Shown: positions 8,404-17,046 of the stretch, piece by piece
Numbering within the stretch: the first letter of the stretch is position 1
Layout: every line of letters starts with the position of its first letter
Source of the DNA: Methylocystaceae bacterium
GTDB taxonomy: Bacteria > Pseudomonadota > Alphaproteobacteria > Rhodospirillales > Terasakiellaceae
Assembly: GCA_013373205.1 (NCBI GenBank)
Contig: JABXIG010000003.1
Coordinates: forward strand, 1,219,853-1,283,852
Length of the DNA: 64,000 nt
Direction of reading: 5' to 3'
Position numbers and translations under genes: made by a program
The notes under the pieces: model-generated
Database searches by the model: none
Told to the model about the DNA's origin: nothing
Seen by the model: the letters and a program-made list of their open reading frames with translations, nothing else

Positions 8404-10179
8404 TTATGCCTGCGCCGCATCATCGATCAGAAGCTGCACAGACGTTCCCCCGCCCCAGGTATCCAATTTTAGACGTCCGGCTATATGAAGTTTTTTACCG
8501 TTATGTTGCAACAGGGCCTGACCCAATTCCGTATCCAATGCGCGAAAGGCAATCGCCTTTAACCGAACACCAAATTGATCGGTCAAAAAACAACGCACAT
8601 GATCGCGACCAACCACATCCGCGCGCTGCACCTGCACATCCGAGAGGATAAACCGCGGCTGTGCATTACCTGCACCAAAGGGGCCAACTTGTTCCAGTTC
8701 TTCCACCAAAGCAGGTGTAACGCCACTGGGAGAAATCACCCCATCACAGCTATAAGTCGGCTGGACATTCTGTTCTTTAATTTGACTAAAAATGCGATCG
8801 CTCAGAAAATCTTTAAAGTCATCCAGTTTGTCTTTTGCAACCGTAAACCCTGCTGCCATCGCATGACCGCCCCCTTTAACCAACAGGCCGGACTGACGTG
8901 CCGCAATGATCGCACAGCCTAAATCCACACCTGTGACAGAACGTCCGGATCCATGCCCCTGACCATCCTCATTAAAGGAAATAACGCACGCTGGCAGGCT
9001 GTAGCGTTCTTTTAGACGTGACGCTACAATCCCGATCACACCGGGGTGCCAACCTTCACCAACGGCAATTACAATACCTTTATGCTCAACCGCATCCACT
9101 TGTGCGATGGCATCATCTAAAACGTTTTGTTCCAGTTCTTTGCGATCATGATTATACCCATCCAACTGCGCTGCGATTTCAGCAGCCAATTTGGCATTAT
9201 CAGTCGATAAAAGATTAGCCCCCAGATAGGATTCCCCGACCCGCCCGCCAGCATTAACACGGGGACCGAGGATATAGCCCGCATGATAAGCCTCGGGGGC
9301 TTCATTCACACCAGCCGTATCCGCTAGAGCCGCCAAACCCGGATTGGCCCGTTTTGCCATGACCTTCAAACCTTGTGTCACAAAGGCACGATTTAACCCT
9401 TTTAAAGGCACAACATCACACACAGTGCCCAAGGCCACCAAATCCAGCAAGCCTATAAGGTTAGGTTCTTTTCGATCATTTTTAAACCAGTCTGCATCAC
9501 GCAAAGCCCGGTTCAGGCCAACGGCAAATAAAAATGTCATGCCAACAGCCGCCAGATGGGCATATTGTCCATCTTCATCCAGTCTTTTGGGATTTATCAG
9601 TGCGACACAATCAGGCAGTTTGACTTCAGCTTCATGGTGGTCCACGACGATAACATCCAGATCAAGGCTTGCCGCATGGCTCAACGGCTCAAAAGAAGTG
9701 GTTCCACAATCCACAGTCACGACCACACGCACGCCTTGCTTTTTAAGCATGTCCATGGCTTCTGAATTGGGGCCGTAGCCTTCACTCATTCGGTCAGGAA
9801 TATAAATAGTGGATTTAGCACCCGCTGCATTTAGATAACGACGCAGCAAAGCAGAAGACGTTGCCCCATCCACATCGTAATCCCCAAAGATCGCGATCAG
9901 TTCTCCATCCTGAACTGCTTTTGCCACCCGTTGGACGCCTTCATACATTCCTTTAAAATGGTCAGGATCGGGCAAAAGGTCGCGTAAGGTCGGGTTAAGA
10001 AAGCTCTGAGCATCATCCAAGCCCACATTTCGCGCCGCCATCACCCGGCCCGTCAATTCAGAAACTTTCAGGCGTTGCGATAAAGTAATCGCCGTTCGTT
10101 CATCATAAGGGCGTGACACCCAACGCTTGCCGGAAACGGATTTTTCCACATTAAGAAGATAATCCATGTCCAGTGCCAT
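8404..10179 (-). CDS. recJ: Single-stranded-DNA-specific exonuclease RecJ
   Basis: The 591-residue protein has the length and motifs of RecJ: DYDVDGATS near residue 100, the DHH signature VVDHHE, and the DHHA1 motif GGGHAMAAGF in the C-terminal half, followed by an OB-type domain. RecJ degrades single-stranded DNA 5' to 3' in RecF-pathway recombination, mismatch and base excision repair, using Mn or Mg bound by the DHH aspartates. Its ATG shares one base with the glpX stop (TAATG), so the two are translationally coupled. It is last in the leftward block hom-glpX-recJ, a gene order often kept in alphaproteobacteria. Confidence 0.97.
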   Translation of the reverse strand: MALDMDYLLNVEKSVSGKRWVSRPYDERTAITLSQRLKVSELTGRVMAARNVGLDDAQSFLNPTLRDLLPDPDHFKGMYEGVQRVAKAVQDGELIAIFGDYDVDGATSSALLRRYLNAAGAKSTIYIPDRMSEGYGPNSEAMDMLKKQGVRVVVTVDCGTTSFEPLSHAASLDLDVIVVDHHEAEVKLPDCVALINPKRLDEDGQYAHLAAVGMTFLFAVGLNRALRDADWFKNDRKEPNLIGLLDLVALGTVCDVVPLKGLNRAFVTQGLKVMAKRANPGLAALADTAGVNEAPEAYHAGYILGPRVNAGGRVGESYLGANLLSTDNAKLAAEIAAQLDGYNHDRKELEQNVLDDAIAQVDAVEHKGIVIAVGEGWHPGVIGIVASRLKERYSLPACVISFNEDGQGHGSGRSVTGVDLGCAIIAARQSGLLVKGGGHAMAAGFTVAKDKLDDFKDFLSDRIFSQIKEQNVQPTYSCDGVISPSGVTPALVEELEQVGPFGAGNAQPRFILSDVQVQRADVVGRDHVRCFLTDQFGVRLKAIAFRALDTELGQALLQHNGKKLHIAGRLKLDTWGGGTSVQLLIDDAAQA

Positions 10180-11162
10180 TATGCTTCCATTACGCCTGAA
10201 CGTTCCAGATCATGATAGGCTTCGACAAACCGCACCGTTCCGCTTTGGGAATTCATCACCAATGAATGGGTTTGTGCCTTTGTGCCCACACGCTGAACAC
10301 CTTGCAACAAGGCCCCATCAGTTACACCTGTTGCCGCAAACATCACATTACCCTGTACAAGATCATCCAGTGAATATTTCTTGTCCAGATCATCAATCCC
10401 CATCTCAAGGGCAATTTTGCGTTCTTCGGGTTTACGAAAAACCAGACGACCCTGAAACTGTCCCCCAATACATTTTAAGGCAACAGCTCCCAGCACACCT
10501 TCCAGTGCACCACCAATGCCGATATAAACATCAATGCCGCTATCGGGCTGACTGGTTGCAATAACAGCCGATACATCCCCGTCCGGGATCAGTTTAATGC
10601 GAGCACCAGTTTCACGGATATCACTGATGATAGCTTCATGGCGCGGACGCTCCAGTACACAGACCACCAGATCAGCAACCTGACAGCCTTTGGCATCTGC
10701 AATAGCGCGCAAATTATCTTCCGAAGTTGCATCAAGATCGATAATTCCATCGGGAAGACCGCCGCCAACGGCAATTTTATTCATATAGACGGGAGGCGCA
10801 TGGAACAGTTTTTCACGCTCAGCCATCGCCACAATCGACAAGGCATTCGGCCCGCCTTTGGCAGCGGAAGTAATACATTCCAAAGGTTCAAGGGCGAAAT
10901 CAATCTGCGCCCCTTTTCCCATACCCACTTTTTCACCGGTGTAAAGGATTGGTGTATCTTCCTGATCCCCTTCCCCAATAACAACACGGCCATCGATATA
11001 CATACCGTTTAAAGCATCGCGTAAAGCTTTGGCGGCTGATTTATCCGCCAATTCTTCATCACCGCGCCCCATGACAGAAGACGACGCGATTGCAGCCGCT
11101 TCGGTTGCACGCACCGCTTCCAGTGCCAGATTACGGTTAATTCCACCCAATTGTGTCATCAT
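10179..11162 (-). CDS. glpX: Class II fructose-1,6-bisphosphatase GlpX
   Basis: This 327-residue protein has class II FBPase features: NRNLALEAVRATE at the N-terminus, GRGDEELADKSA, VVIGEGDQED and the GGLPDGIIDLD region. It should hydrolyse fructose 1,6-bisphosphate (or sedoheptulose 1,7-bisphosphate) in gluconeogenesis or the pentose-phosphate cycle. One point is unusual. The metal-binding element, normally D-P-(I/L)-E-G-T, reads E-P-L-E-C-I, so the Asp, Gly and Thr of the consensus are all changed. The gene is 10 bp from hom and overlaps recJ by one base. Confidence 0.93.
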   Translation of the reverse strand: MMTQLGGINRNLALEAVRATEAAAIASSSVMGRGDEELADKSAAKALRDALNGMYIDGRVVIGEGDQEDTPILYTGEKVGMGKGAQIDFALEPLECITSAAKGGPNALSIVAMAEREKLFHAPPVYMNKIAVGGGLPDGIIDLDATSEDNLRAIADAKGCQVADLVVCVLERPRHEAIISDIRETGARIKLIPDGDVSAVIATSQPDSGIDVYIGIGGALEGVLGAVALKCIGGQFQGRLVFRKPEERKIALEMGIDDLDKKYSLDDLVQGNVMFAATGVTDGALLQGVQRVGTKAQTHSLVMNSQSGTVRFVEAYHDLERSGVMEA

Positions 11163-11172
11163 CGACTATGTC

Positions 11173-12465
11173 CTAGAAGTCTTCGATACGGATCATTCGC
11201 GGCGTTTCCACCACACTCTCCAAAGCATCGATCGCCTGCAATGCGGTTAACATTGCTGTTTCATCGGTTTCATGCAGTGTTAGAACCAACGGCACATGCC
11301 CGCCCGGAGCGCGCGTGCGTTGAACAACCGTTTCCATAGAAACATCATGATCTTTCAACACACAGGCCACATCGGCAAACACACCCGGCTTATCCAACAC
11401 CATAAGCCGAACATAGTAGGCCCCTTTGTGTCGAGCAAGGCTTGATGACGGGATTTTTTTCAATTTATCAGCAGATACCGAGAATGTCGGCACACGAAGC
11501 CCGCGCGCAATATCAACCAGATCACCCACAACAGCAGAAGCCGTCGGGCCTTCACCGGCGCCGCGTCCTTCAAACACGGTACGATCTACAAAGTTACCTT
11601 CAACAACAACAGCGTTAAACACATCTTCAACACGTGAAATCGGGGTTTCTTTAGATACCATACACGGATGAACACGTTGTTCCAAATGGCCGTCTTTTAG
11701 GGACGTTATACCTAACAACTTAATGCGATAGCCCAGTTCTTCTGCAAATTCGATATCAATCGGGGATACATGACGAATGCCTTCGACCTGCACACCGTCA
11801 AAATCCACTTCGCAGCCAAAGGCAACCGATGTCAAAATCGCAAGCTTGTGGGCGGCATCAATGCCATCCACATCAAATGTTGGGTCTGCTTCTGCATAGC
11901 CAAGGTCCTGCGCTTCAGAAAGGATTACGTCGAAATCACGTCCTGTTTCACGCATATTTGTCAGCATATAGTTACAAGTGCCGTTCAGGATACCGTAAAC
12001 ACGATCAAAGCCATTACCAGCAAGACCTTCACGCAGGGCTTTGATGATGGGAATTCCCCCCGCTACAGCCGCTTCATAGGATAGATTGACCTGTTTGGCT
12101 TCTGCTGCTTTTGCCAGTGCTGTACCGTGATGTGCAATCAATGCTTTGTTCGCCGTGACCACATGTTTACCGTTTTCAATCGCAGCTTCACACATGGCTT
12201 TGGCGATCCCGTCTGATCCACCGATCAGTTCCACCAAAACATCAACGTTATCATCTGCTGCCATTTCAACAGGGTTATCATACCAGGTCATACCGTCTAA
12301 CGAGACACCGCGATCACGGTTGCGGTCGCGCGCACTGACGGCCGTCACCACAACGGGGCGACCGCAGCGTGCAGAGATTAAATCTGCATTATCGTTTAAG
12401 ACTTTAATGACACCAGCACCGACTGTACCGAGGCCAGCAATAGCAATTTTAATGGGCTTGTCCAT
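11173..12465 (-). CDS. hom: Homoserine dehydrogenase
   Basis: The 430-residue protein starts with a Rossmann NAD(P)-binding motif (IAGLGTVGAGV). It has the catalytic and dimerisation part with GILNGTCNYML and the lysine-containing motif AHKLAILTS, and ends in an ACT domain (about 350-430) for allosteric feedback. It reduces aspartate 4-semialdehyde to homoserine, the branch point for threonine and methionine. This is the usual length for the monofunctional, ACT-containing form. The gene lies 49 bp downstream of an aminotransferase and 10 bp upstream of glpX, in one leftward transcription unit. Confidence 0.97.
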   Translation of the reverse strand: MDKPIKIAIAGLGTVGAGVIKVLNDNADLISARCGRPVVVTAVSARDRNRDRGVSLDGMTWYDNPVEMAADDNVDVLVELIGGSDGIAKAMCEAAIENGKHVVTANKALIAHHGTALAKAAEAKQVNLSYEAAVAGGIPIIKALREGLAGNGFDRVYGILNGTCNYMLTNMRETGRDFDVILSEAQDLGYAEADPTFDVDGIDAAHKLAILTSVAFGCEVDFDGVQVEGIRHVSPIDIEFAEELGYRIKLLGITSLKDGHLEQRVHPCMVSKETPISRVEDVFNAVVVEGNFVDRTVFEGRGAGEGPTASAVVGDLVDIARGLRVPTFSVSADKLKKIPSSSLARHKGAYYVRLMVLDKPGVFADVACVLKDHDVSMETVVQRTRAPGGHVPLVLTLHETDETAMLTALQAIDALESVVETPRMIRIEDF

Positions 12466-12514
12466 GGTTCACTTAACCTAAAAAACAAGTGGAAGAAAAA
12501 GGGTCGAAATAAAA

Positions 12515-13711
12515 TTAAAGGGACTCGCCTGCATTATGCGTTCGCATAAAAGTTTTGATATTGCGCACAGCTTGTCGGATGCGATGTACATTTTCCACCA
12601 GACCAATACGAACAAACCCTTCGCCATGTTCCCCAAAGCCAACACCTGGGGCAACGGCCACTTGCGCTTCTTTCAACAACAATTTTGAAAATTCAAGCGA
12701 GCCAAGATGTGCGAATTTTTCAGGAATCGGCGCCCAGGCAAACATGGTCGCAGGCGGGCTTGGAATATCCCATCCTGCTGCGGCCAAACCTTCAATCAAA
12801 ACATCACGGCGTTTTTTGTAAAGGGCACGAATATCATCCACACAATCTTGCGGACCATTCAACGCAGCTGCAGCCGCAACCTGTACCGGTGTAAAGGCAC
12901 CATAATCGAGATAGGACTTAATACGCGTCAACGCCCCGATCAGTTCCTTGTTCCCTGTGGCATAACCAATACGCCAGCCGGCCATGGAATAGGTTTTGGA
13001 CATGGACGTAAATTCCACCGCGCAATCCCAGGCATTTTTAACCTGCAGAATGCTGGGTGGAGGGTTGTCATCATAATAAATTTCAGCATACGCCAAATCT
13101 GACAAAATCCAGATACCATGGGCGCGGCAGAAATCCACGATCTCTTCATAAAAAGCTACATCACAGACACATGCTGTCGGGTTGCTCGGATAGTTCAGAA
13201 CAATCGCAGACGGCTTGGGCAAACTATGCTGAACGGCACGTTTCAAAGCTTCCAACATGCCTTCGCCAGGATATGCCGGGATATTGCGTACAGATGCCCC
13301 TGCAATCATAAACCCGAAATGGTGGATCGGGTAAGACGGGTTCGGCACCAGAATAACATCCCCCGGTGTCGTGATCGCAGACGCCAGATTTGCCAACCCT
13401 TCTTTCGATCCAAGAGTTACAACAGTTTCCGTTTCCGGATCGACCTTGACGCCAAAACGACGCTCGTAATAAGCCGCATTGGCATTACGCAAGCCTTTAA
13501 TCCCACGAGAGACAGAATAACCATGTGATTTCGGGTTTTGTACAGTTTCAATCAGCTTATCGACAATATGTTGAGGTGTTGGGCTATCCGGATTGCCCAT
13601 CCCGAAGTCAATGATATCTTCCCCCGCCGCTCGCGCCGCTGCCTTCATTGCATTTACTTCAGCAAAAACATAAGGGGGCAAGCGTTTGATGCGGTGAAAC
13701 TCGTGTTCCAT
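12515..13711 (-). CDS. Class I/II PLP aminotransferase (AlaC/DapL-like)
   Basis: This 398-residue fold-type I aminotransferase has the N-terminal signature RIKRLPPYVFAEVN, the cofactor contacts GSKEGLANL and NPSYPIHHFG, the NYPSNPT loop, and the Schiff-base lysine in SMSKTYSMAGWRIG. The sequence is close to the AlaC/LL-diaminopimelate aminotransferase group. In many alphaproteobacteria this gene precedes hom, which suggests a step in aspartate-family or alanine metabolism. The exact donor and acceptor cannot be read from sequence. A role in diaminopimelate synthesis is possible but unproven. Confidence 0.9.
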   Translation of the reverse strand: MEHEFHRIKRLPPYVFAEVNAMKAAARAAGEDIIDFGMGNPDSPTPQHIVDKLIETVQNPKSHGYSVSRGIKGLRNANAAYYERRFGVKVDPETETVVTLGSKEGLANLASAITTPGDVILVPNPSYPIHHFGFMIAGASVRNIPAYPGEGMLEALKRAVQHSLPKPSAIVLNYPSNPTACVCDVAFYEEIVDFCRAHGIWILSDLAYAEIYYDDNPPPSILQVKNAWDCAVEFTSMSKTYSMAGWRIGYATGNKELIGALTRIKSYLDYGAFTPVQVAAAAALNGPQDCVDDIRALYKKRRDVLIEGLAAAGWDIPSPPATMFAWAPIPEKFAHLGSLEFSKLLLKEAQVAVAPGVGFGEHGEGFVRIGLVENVHRIRQAVRNIKTFMRTHNAGESL

Positions 13712-13850
13712 GACCTCGGGGTACCTTTCGATAAGGGTGTTAAAATGAAATAGGCTTTCCGTTATAGAAAGCGCATAAGTGCTTTAGAACACAGGAGCGC
13801 CGAAACGAAAAGCCTAAAGTTAGGTTTGAATGTGGATTTTATAAAAAAAA

Positions 13851-15017
13851 TCAGTAATCCACAAAAATTTCCGTACGGCGGTTGCCTGCCTCGCCTGATG
13901 GCATCACTTCCTGATAAAGCGGCTGACTGTCTGACACACCACCAACGAACAAACGATCGCCCGGCATACCCAATTGCAATAGCTTGTTCGCGACTTTATC
14001 CGCACGGCTCAGCGCAACTTTGTGATTAACCTGCATATGCTGTTCAGGTGTCATGTTGCGCGTACGTGAACTGGCATGTCCGACGATGCGAATAACGCCA
14101 CCTTGTTGATTATGAATGCTTAGGACTTCTTTCAAAATCCGAACATCTTCATTGCTCAGACTAGCTGAACCTACACCAAACTGGATCGTTGCAACTTGGA
14201 ATGACCCGGTAAACATAGACGGGTTATATTGGCTTAAAGACAAGGCCTGTCCACTGCGTACGACCTGCGGTTCAATCGCCATACCTGCTGCATAGGTGCT
14301 GCGGACATCCGTTGTCATCACGTTGTTTAATGCAGCCACTTGCGTTGGTTGTTGACCATATGCAGCGCCTTGATGTTGCACACCATTACTCGAAATAACA
14401 ACTGTTTCAAACGGATGGGTGTTTAATTCATAAGCAGAAGTATTGTTCATAGTGTCCATAGAATTCAACGGGCGAGTCTGTGCAAGATTGGCTTCATAGA
14501 CTTCACTGACACTGCGGGTGTCACGTGGTTGCGTCGGCTGAATTGGAGAAGACTGTGTCGGTGTAGATGCGACAACACGATTTTCTGCCGGGTTCGTATC
14601 AATCACCGGATTTTCATTGATTTGTGTCGTAATCACAGGCTCAGTTGGCGCCGCTTTAGGTGCAGGTGGTTGTGCAGCAACATCCACATCAGTGGAATCA
14701 TTCAGCGCATTGACAACTTGACCCTGACGCATCACAGGTTGGGCATATTGACGCTGTGGTGTCTGTGCGGCAACAAAGCCGGATTCAATTTTCTTTTGAG
14801 CTTCAGGCGCTGCCTCTGCAACATCGCCCGCTTCACTTCCTGAATCCGCCTGTTCTGCAACATCCGTATCGTCTTCATTAAAGTATTCAACACTGGAACG
14901 ATACCATTCAACCGGATTAACCGCATCGGGAACGGATGAACAACCAACCAGCAATAACGGTGCCGCCAGCACAGCCGCCTGCATCATCAGCTTATTTTTC
15001 AGTGTTTTAGACAACAT
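13851..15017 (-). CDS. OmpA-family outer-membrane lipoprotein
   Basis: The 388-residue precursor begins with a lipoprotein signal peptide ending in the lipobox LLLVGC, so the mature protein is lipidated at that Cys. A long Ala/Pro/Thr/Gln-rich, probably disordered region follows (about 40-250). The C-terminal OmpA/MotB peptidoglycan-binding domain (about 275-388) contains IRIVGHASSRTR and NHKVALSRADKVANKL. It likely tethers the outer membrane to the cell wall. The start at 15017 is chosen for its AGGGGA site; a 10-residue extension to 15047 lacks one. It stands alone between convergent and divergent neighbours. Confidence 0.9.
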   Translation of the reverse strand: MLSKTLKNKLMMQAAVLAAPLLLVGCSSVPDAVNPVEWYRSSVEYFNEDDTDVAEQADSGSEAGDVAEAAPEAQKKIESGFVAAQTPQRQYAQPVMRQGQVVNALNDSTDVDVAAQPPAPKAAPTEPVITTQINENPVIDTNPAENRVVASTPTQSSPIQPTQPRDTRSVSEVYEANLAQTRPLNSMDTMNNTSAYELNTHPFETVVISSNGVQHQGAAYGQQPTQVAALNNVMTTDVRSTYAAGMAIEPQVVRSGQALSLSQYNPSMFTGSFQVATIQFGVGSASLSNEDVRILKEVLSIHNQQGGVIRIVGHASSRTRNMTPEQHMQVNHKVALSRADKVANKLLQLGMPGDRLFVGGVSDSQPLYQEVMPSGEAGNRRTEIFVDY

Positions 15018-15119
15018 GAATGATCCCCTTGTATCACGACACAGCATAAATATATGCCACCTTTATAGCGCAATCTAAACCAATAACATCATAAGGTTAA
15101 TACTAAATTACAAAAATAC

Positions 15120-15644
15120 TTATTTTTCTTCTTTTAGGTACTCTGCTGCAACATCAACATAGTGGTCCGTACCGGCTTTTAAACCCTTAATTTGATCTTC
15201 GGTTAAATCACGCATTTTCTTGGCCGGATTCCCCCCCCAAAGCTCGCCTGATTTAACGCGTTTTCCCGGTGCAACAAGGGCACCAGCAGCGACCATGGCC
15301 CCGCCTTCAACGACAGCACCATCCAAAACAACCGCGCCCATGCCAACAAAAGCACCATCTTCTAACGTGCAACCATGGATCACAGCATTGTGTCCCACCA
15401 GCACATCATCACCAATAAAAGTGCCAAACTTGCCTGCGGTCACATGAACAACGGTTCCATCCTGAATATTGCTGCGTTTACCAACGCGGATCCGTTCCAC
15501 ATCGCCACGAAGTACGCAGCCGTACCAGATACTAGCCTGTTCTCCGATTTCTACATCCCCAATAAGCACCGCATTTTCAGCAATAAAAGCATCTTCGGCA
15601 ATTCTAGGTTTTACCCCCTTATAAGTCCGCAATAATGGTTTCAC
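15120..15644 (-). CDS. Gamma carbonic anhydrase-like hexapeptide protein
   Basis: This 174-residue protein is a left-handed beta-helix of hexapeptide repeats. The zinc-site histidines expected in gamma carbonic anhydrases are present in DGTVVHV and VGHNAVIHGC, and ELWGGNPAKKMRDL is the typical C-terminal helix entry. It should form a trimer. Family members hydrate CO2, or have become PaaY-like thioesterases or cofactor-binding proteins, so the reaction is not certain. It is last in a tight leftward group with an alpha/beta hydrolase and an isochorismatase-type hydrolase (gaps of 21 and 1 bp). Confidence 0.92.
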   Translation of the reverse strand: MKPLLRTYKGVKPRIAEDAFIAENAVLIGDVEIGEQASIWYGCVLRGDVERIRVGKRSNIQDGTVVHVTAGKFGTFIGDDVLVGHNAVIHGCTLEDGAFVGMGAVVLDGAVVEGGAMVAAGALVAPGKRVKSGELWGGNPAKKMRDLTEDQIKGLKAGTDHYVDVAAEYLKEEK

Positions 15645-15665
15645 GTCTTTATATCCTTTTGATTT

Positions 15666-16364
15666 TTATGACTGCATCCATAAGCGCAAAACGGCGCTTA
15701 GGGCTTCTGGTTGTTCCATGGTTGAAAGATGGCCGCAGTTCTCTATTTCCACAAGCTTGGCGTCAGGTATTTCATCTGCCATCTGTTGCGATATCTTAAG
15801 CGGCGTCAACTGATCCTGACGACCCACGATGACGCTCGTTGGACAGTCTATGTTTTTTAAATCTACAAAACTATCGCGGCGATTTAATAAGGCCACTTGC
15901 TGGTCAATAAAGACTTTTTCTCCAACACGATGGGCCATGGCATCAACTTGCTTGATAAGGTCCTGATCTTCAATCCGGGCCGAATGGATCAATCGGGGCA
16001 ACAAGGTTTCCACGACCTGTCCCATCCCCTGATCGCGTGCCACATCCATAACGCCTTTGCGAAAGGCCGCATGGTCTTCCAAATCTGCATAAGGTGACGT
16101 ATCGATCAACGCAAGTCGGGTAACTACCTCTGGTTTACGTCGCAAAATTTCGAACGCGACATAGCCCCCCATCGACAGCCCCGCCAGTGAAAACCGATCC
16201 GGTGCCTCGTTTAAAACATGATCTGCAAAGGCATCAATACTGTCACCTTTGGTAAAATCTGCCACACGTATATCATAAAGCGGACTAAGCGTTTCAATTT
16301 GATGGCGCCACAAGCTGCGGTCACACATCATTCCGGGTAAAAGGAAAAGTGTTTCTTTTGTCAT
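15666..16364 (-). CDS. Alpha/beta hydrolase
   Basis: The 232-residue protein has the alpha/beta-hydrolase fold: oxyanion region FLLPGMMCD, nucleophile elbow LAGLSMGGY (Ser in G-x-S-x-G), the acid in VGRQDQLTP, and catalytic His in NCGHLSTME. There is no signal peptide, so it is cytosolic. The substrate is unknown; the closest-looking relatives are small carboxylesterases or thioesterases. It begins 1 bp after the stop of the isochorismatase-type gene, so the two are translationally coupled. Confidence 0.9.
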   Translation of the reverse strand: MTKETLFLLPGMMCDRSLWRHQIETLSPLYDIRVADFTKGDSIDAFADHVLNEAPDRFSLAGLSMGGYVAFEILRRKPEVVTRLALIDTSPYADLEDHAAFRKGVMDVARDQGMGQVVETLLPRLIHSARIEDQDLIKQVDAMAHRVGEKVFIDQQVALLNRRDSFVDLKNIDCPTSVIVGRQDQLTPLKISQQMADEIPDAKLVEIENCGHLSTMEQPEALSAVLRLWMQS

Positions 16365-16365
16365 C

Positions 16366-16914
16366 TTATTTAATCAACGGTAAAATCTTTTTAAAATTAT
16401 CAGTGCCTGACACACCGAGCCATTCAAACATGACCATTTCTGCACAAACAATCTGTGCCCCAGCTTGGCGCATACGTTCAATACCAAGCATTTTGTTTTT
16501 CGCGGTTCTAGACGCACAGGCATCTTCCACCACAAAAACCTGATAACCTGCTTCAACTAAATCAAGCACGGTTTGTAGAACGCAAACATGGGTTTCCATA
16601 CCCGAAAGAACAATTTGTCTGGCACCTGACAATTCAATCGTTTTCACAAAAGAGGGTTCTTCCATGCAGGAAAAGTTCATTTTCTTGATCACATTTTGGC
16701 TTGCGACATGTTTAGCCAGTTCTGTAACAGTATGTCCGATCCCTTCAGGGTATTGTTCGCTCACCACATGGGGAATATTCAGAATCGTTGCCGCCTGCAA
16801 CAGCTTCATATTGGCTGTAATGGCTTCTTCCCCCTTAAACATAGCTGGAGCGAGTTTTTCCTGCACATCAACAATCACAAACAGACTGTCTTTTGCTGTC
16901 ATCCGCAAGGCCAT
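16366..16914 (-). CDS. Isochorismatase-family cysteine hydrolase
   Basis: This 182-residue protein has the catalytic triad of the family: Asp in FVIVDVQEKL, Lys in IKKMNFSC and Cys in METHVCVLQT. The size fits YcaC-like amide or nicotinamidase-type hydrolases rather than the EntB fusion. It probably cleaves an amide or ester in the cytoplasm; the substrate is not determined. AAGGGAAGA lies just upstream of the start. It is the first gene of a three-gene leftward unit with an alpha/beta hydrolase and a gamma carbonic anhydrase-like protein, suggesting a small catabolic or detoxification set. Confidence 0.92.
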   Translation of the reverse strand: MALRMTAKDSLFVIVDVQEKLAPAMFKGEEAITANMKLLQAATILNIPHVVSEQYPEGIGHTVTELAKHVASQNVIKKMNFSCMEEPSFVKTIELSGARQIVLSGMETHVCVLQTVLDLVEAGYQVFVVEDACASRTAKNKMLGIERMRQAGAQIVCAEMVMFEWLGVSGTDNFKKILPLIK

Positions 16915-16987
16915 AAATCAATTCTTCCCTTTTGTTGCTTTTTTGCACGTTAACACCTCTGATCCACAAGTGAAAGTGCCATGATCA

Positions 16988-17015
16988 TTGACTTCTTGTC
17001 ATAATTGCCTAATAT
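16988..17015 (+). promoter_or_regulatory. Candidate sigma-70 promoter of rhlE
   Basis: TTGACT (16988-16993) and TAATAT (17010-17015) are separated by 16 bp. They lie 31 bp before the rhlE start, in the gap shared with the divergent isochorismatase-type gene. The match is by eye only. Confidence 0.45.
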
Positions 17016-17046
17016 CCCGCCAATATATGTATGGAAAGAAATCTAA

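Noticed and set aside
9344-9778. 144-codon plus-strand ORF opposite recJ
   Set aside because: It is a shadow of recJ, whose motifs span the region.
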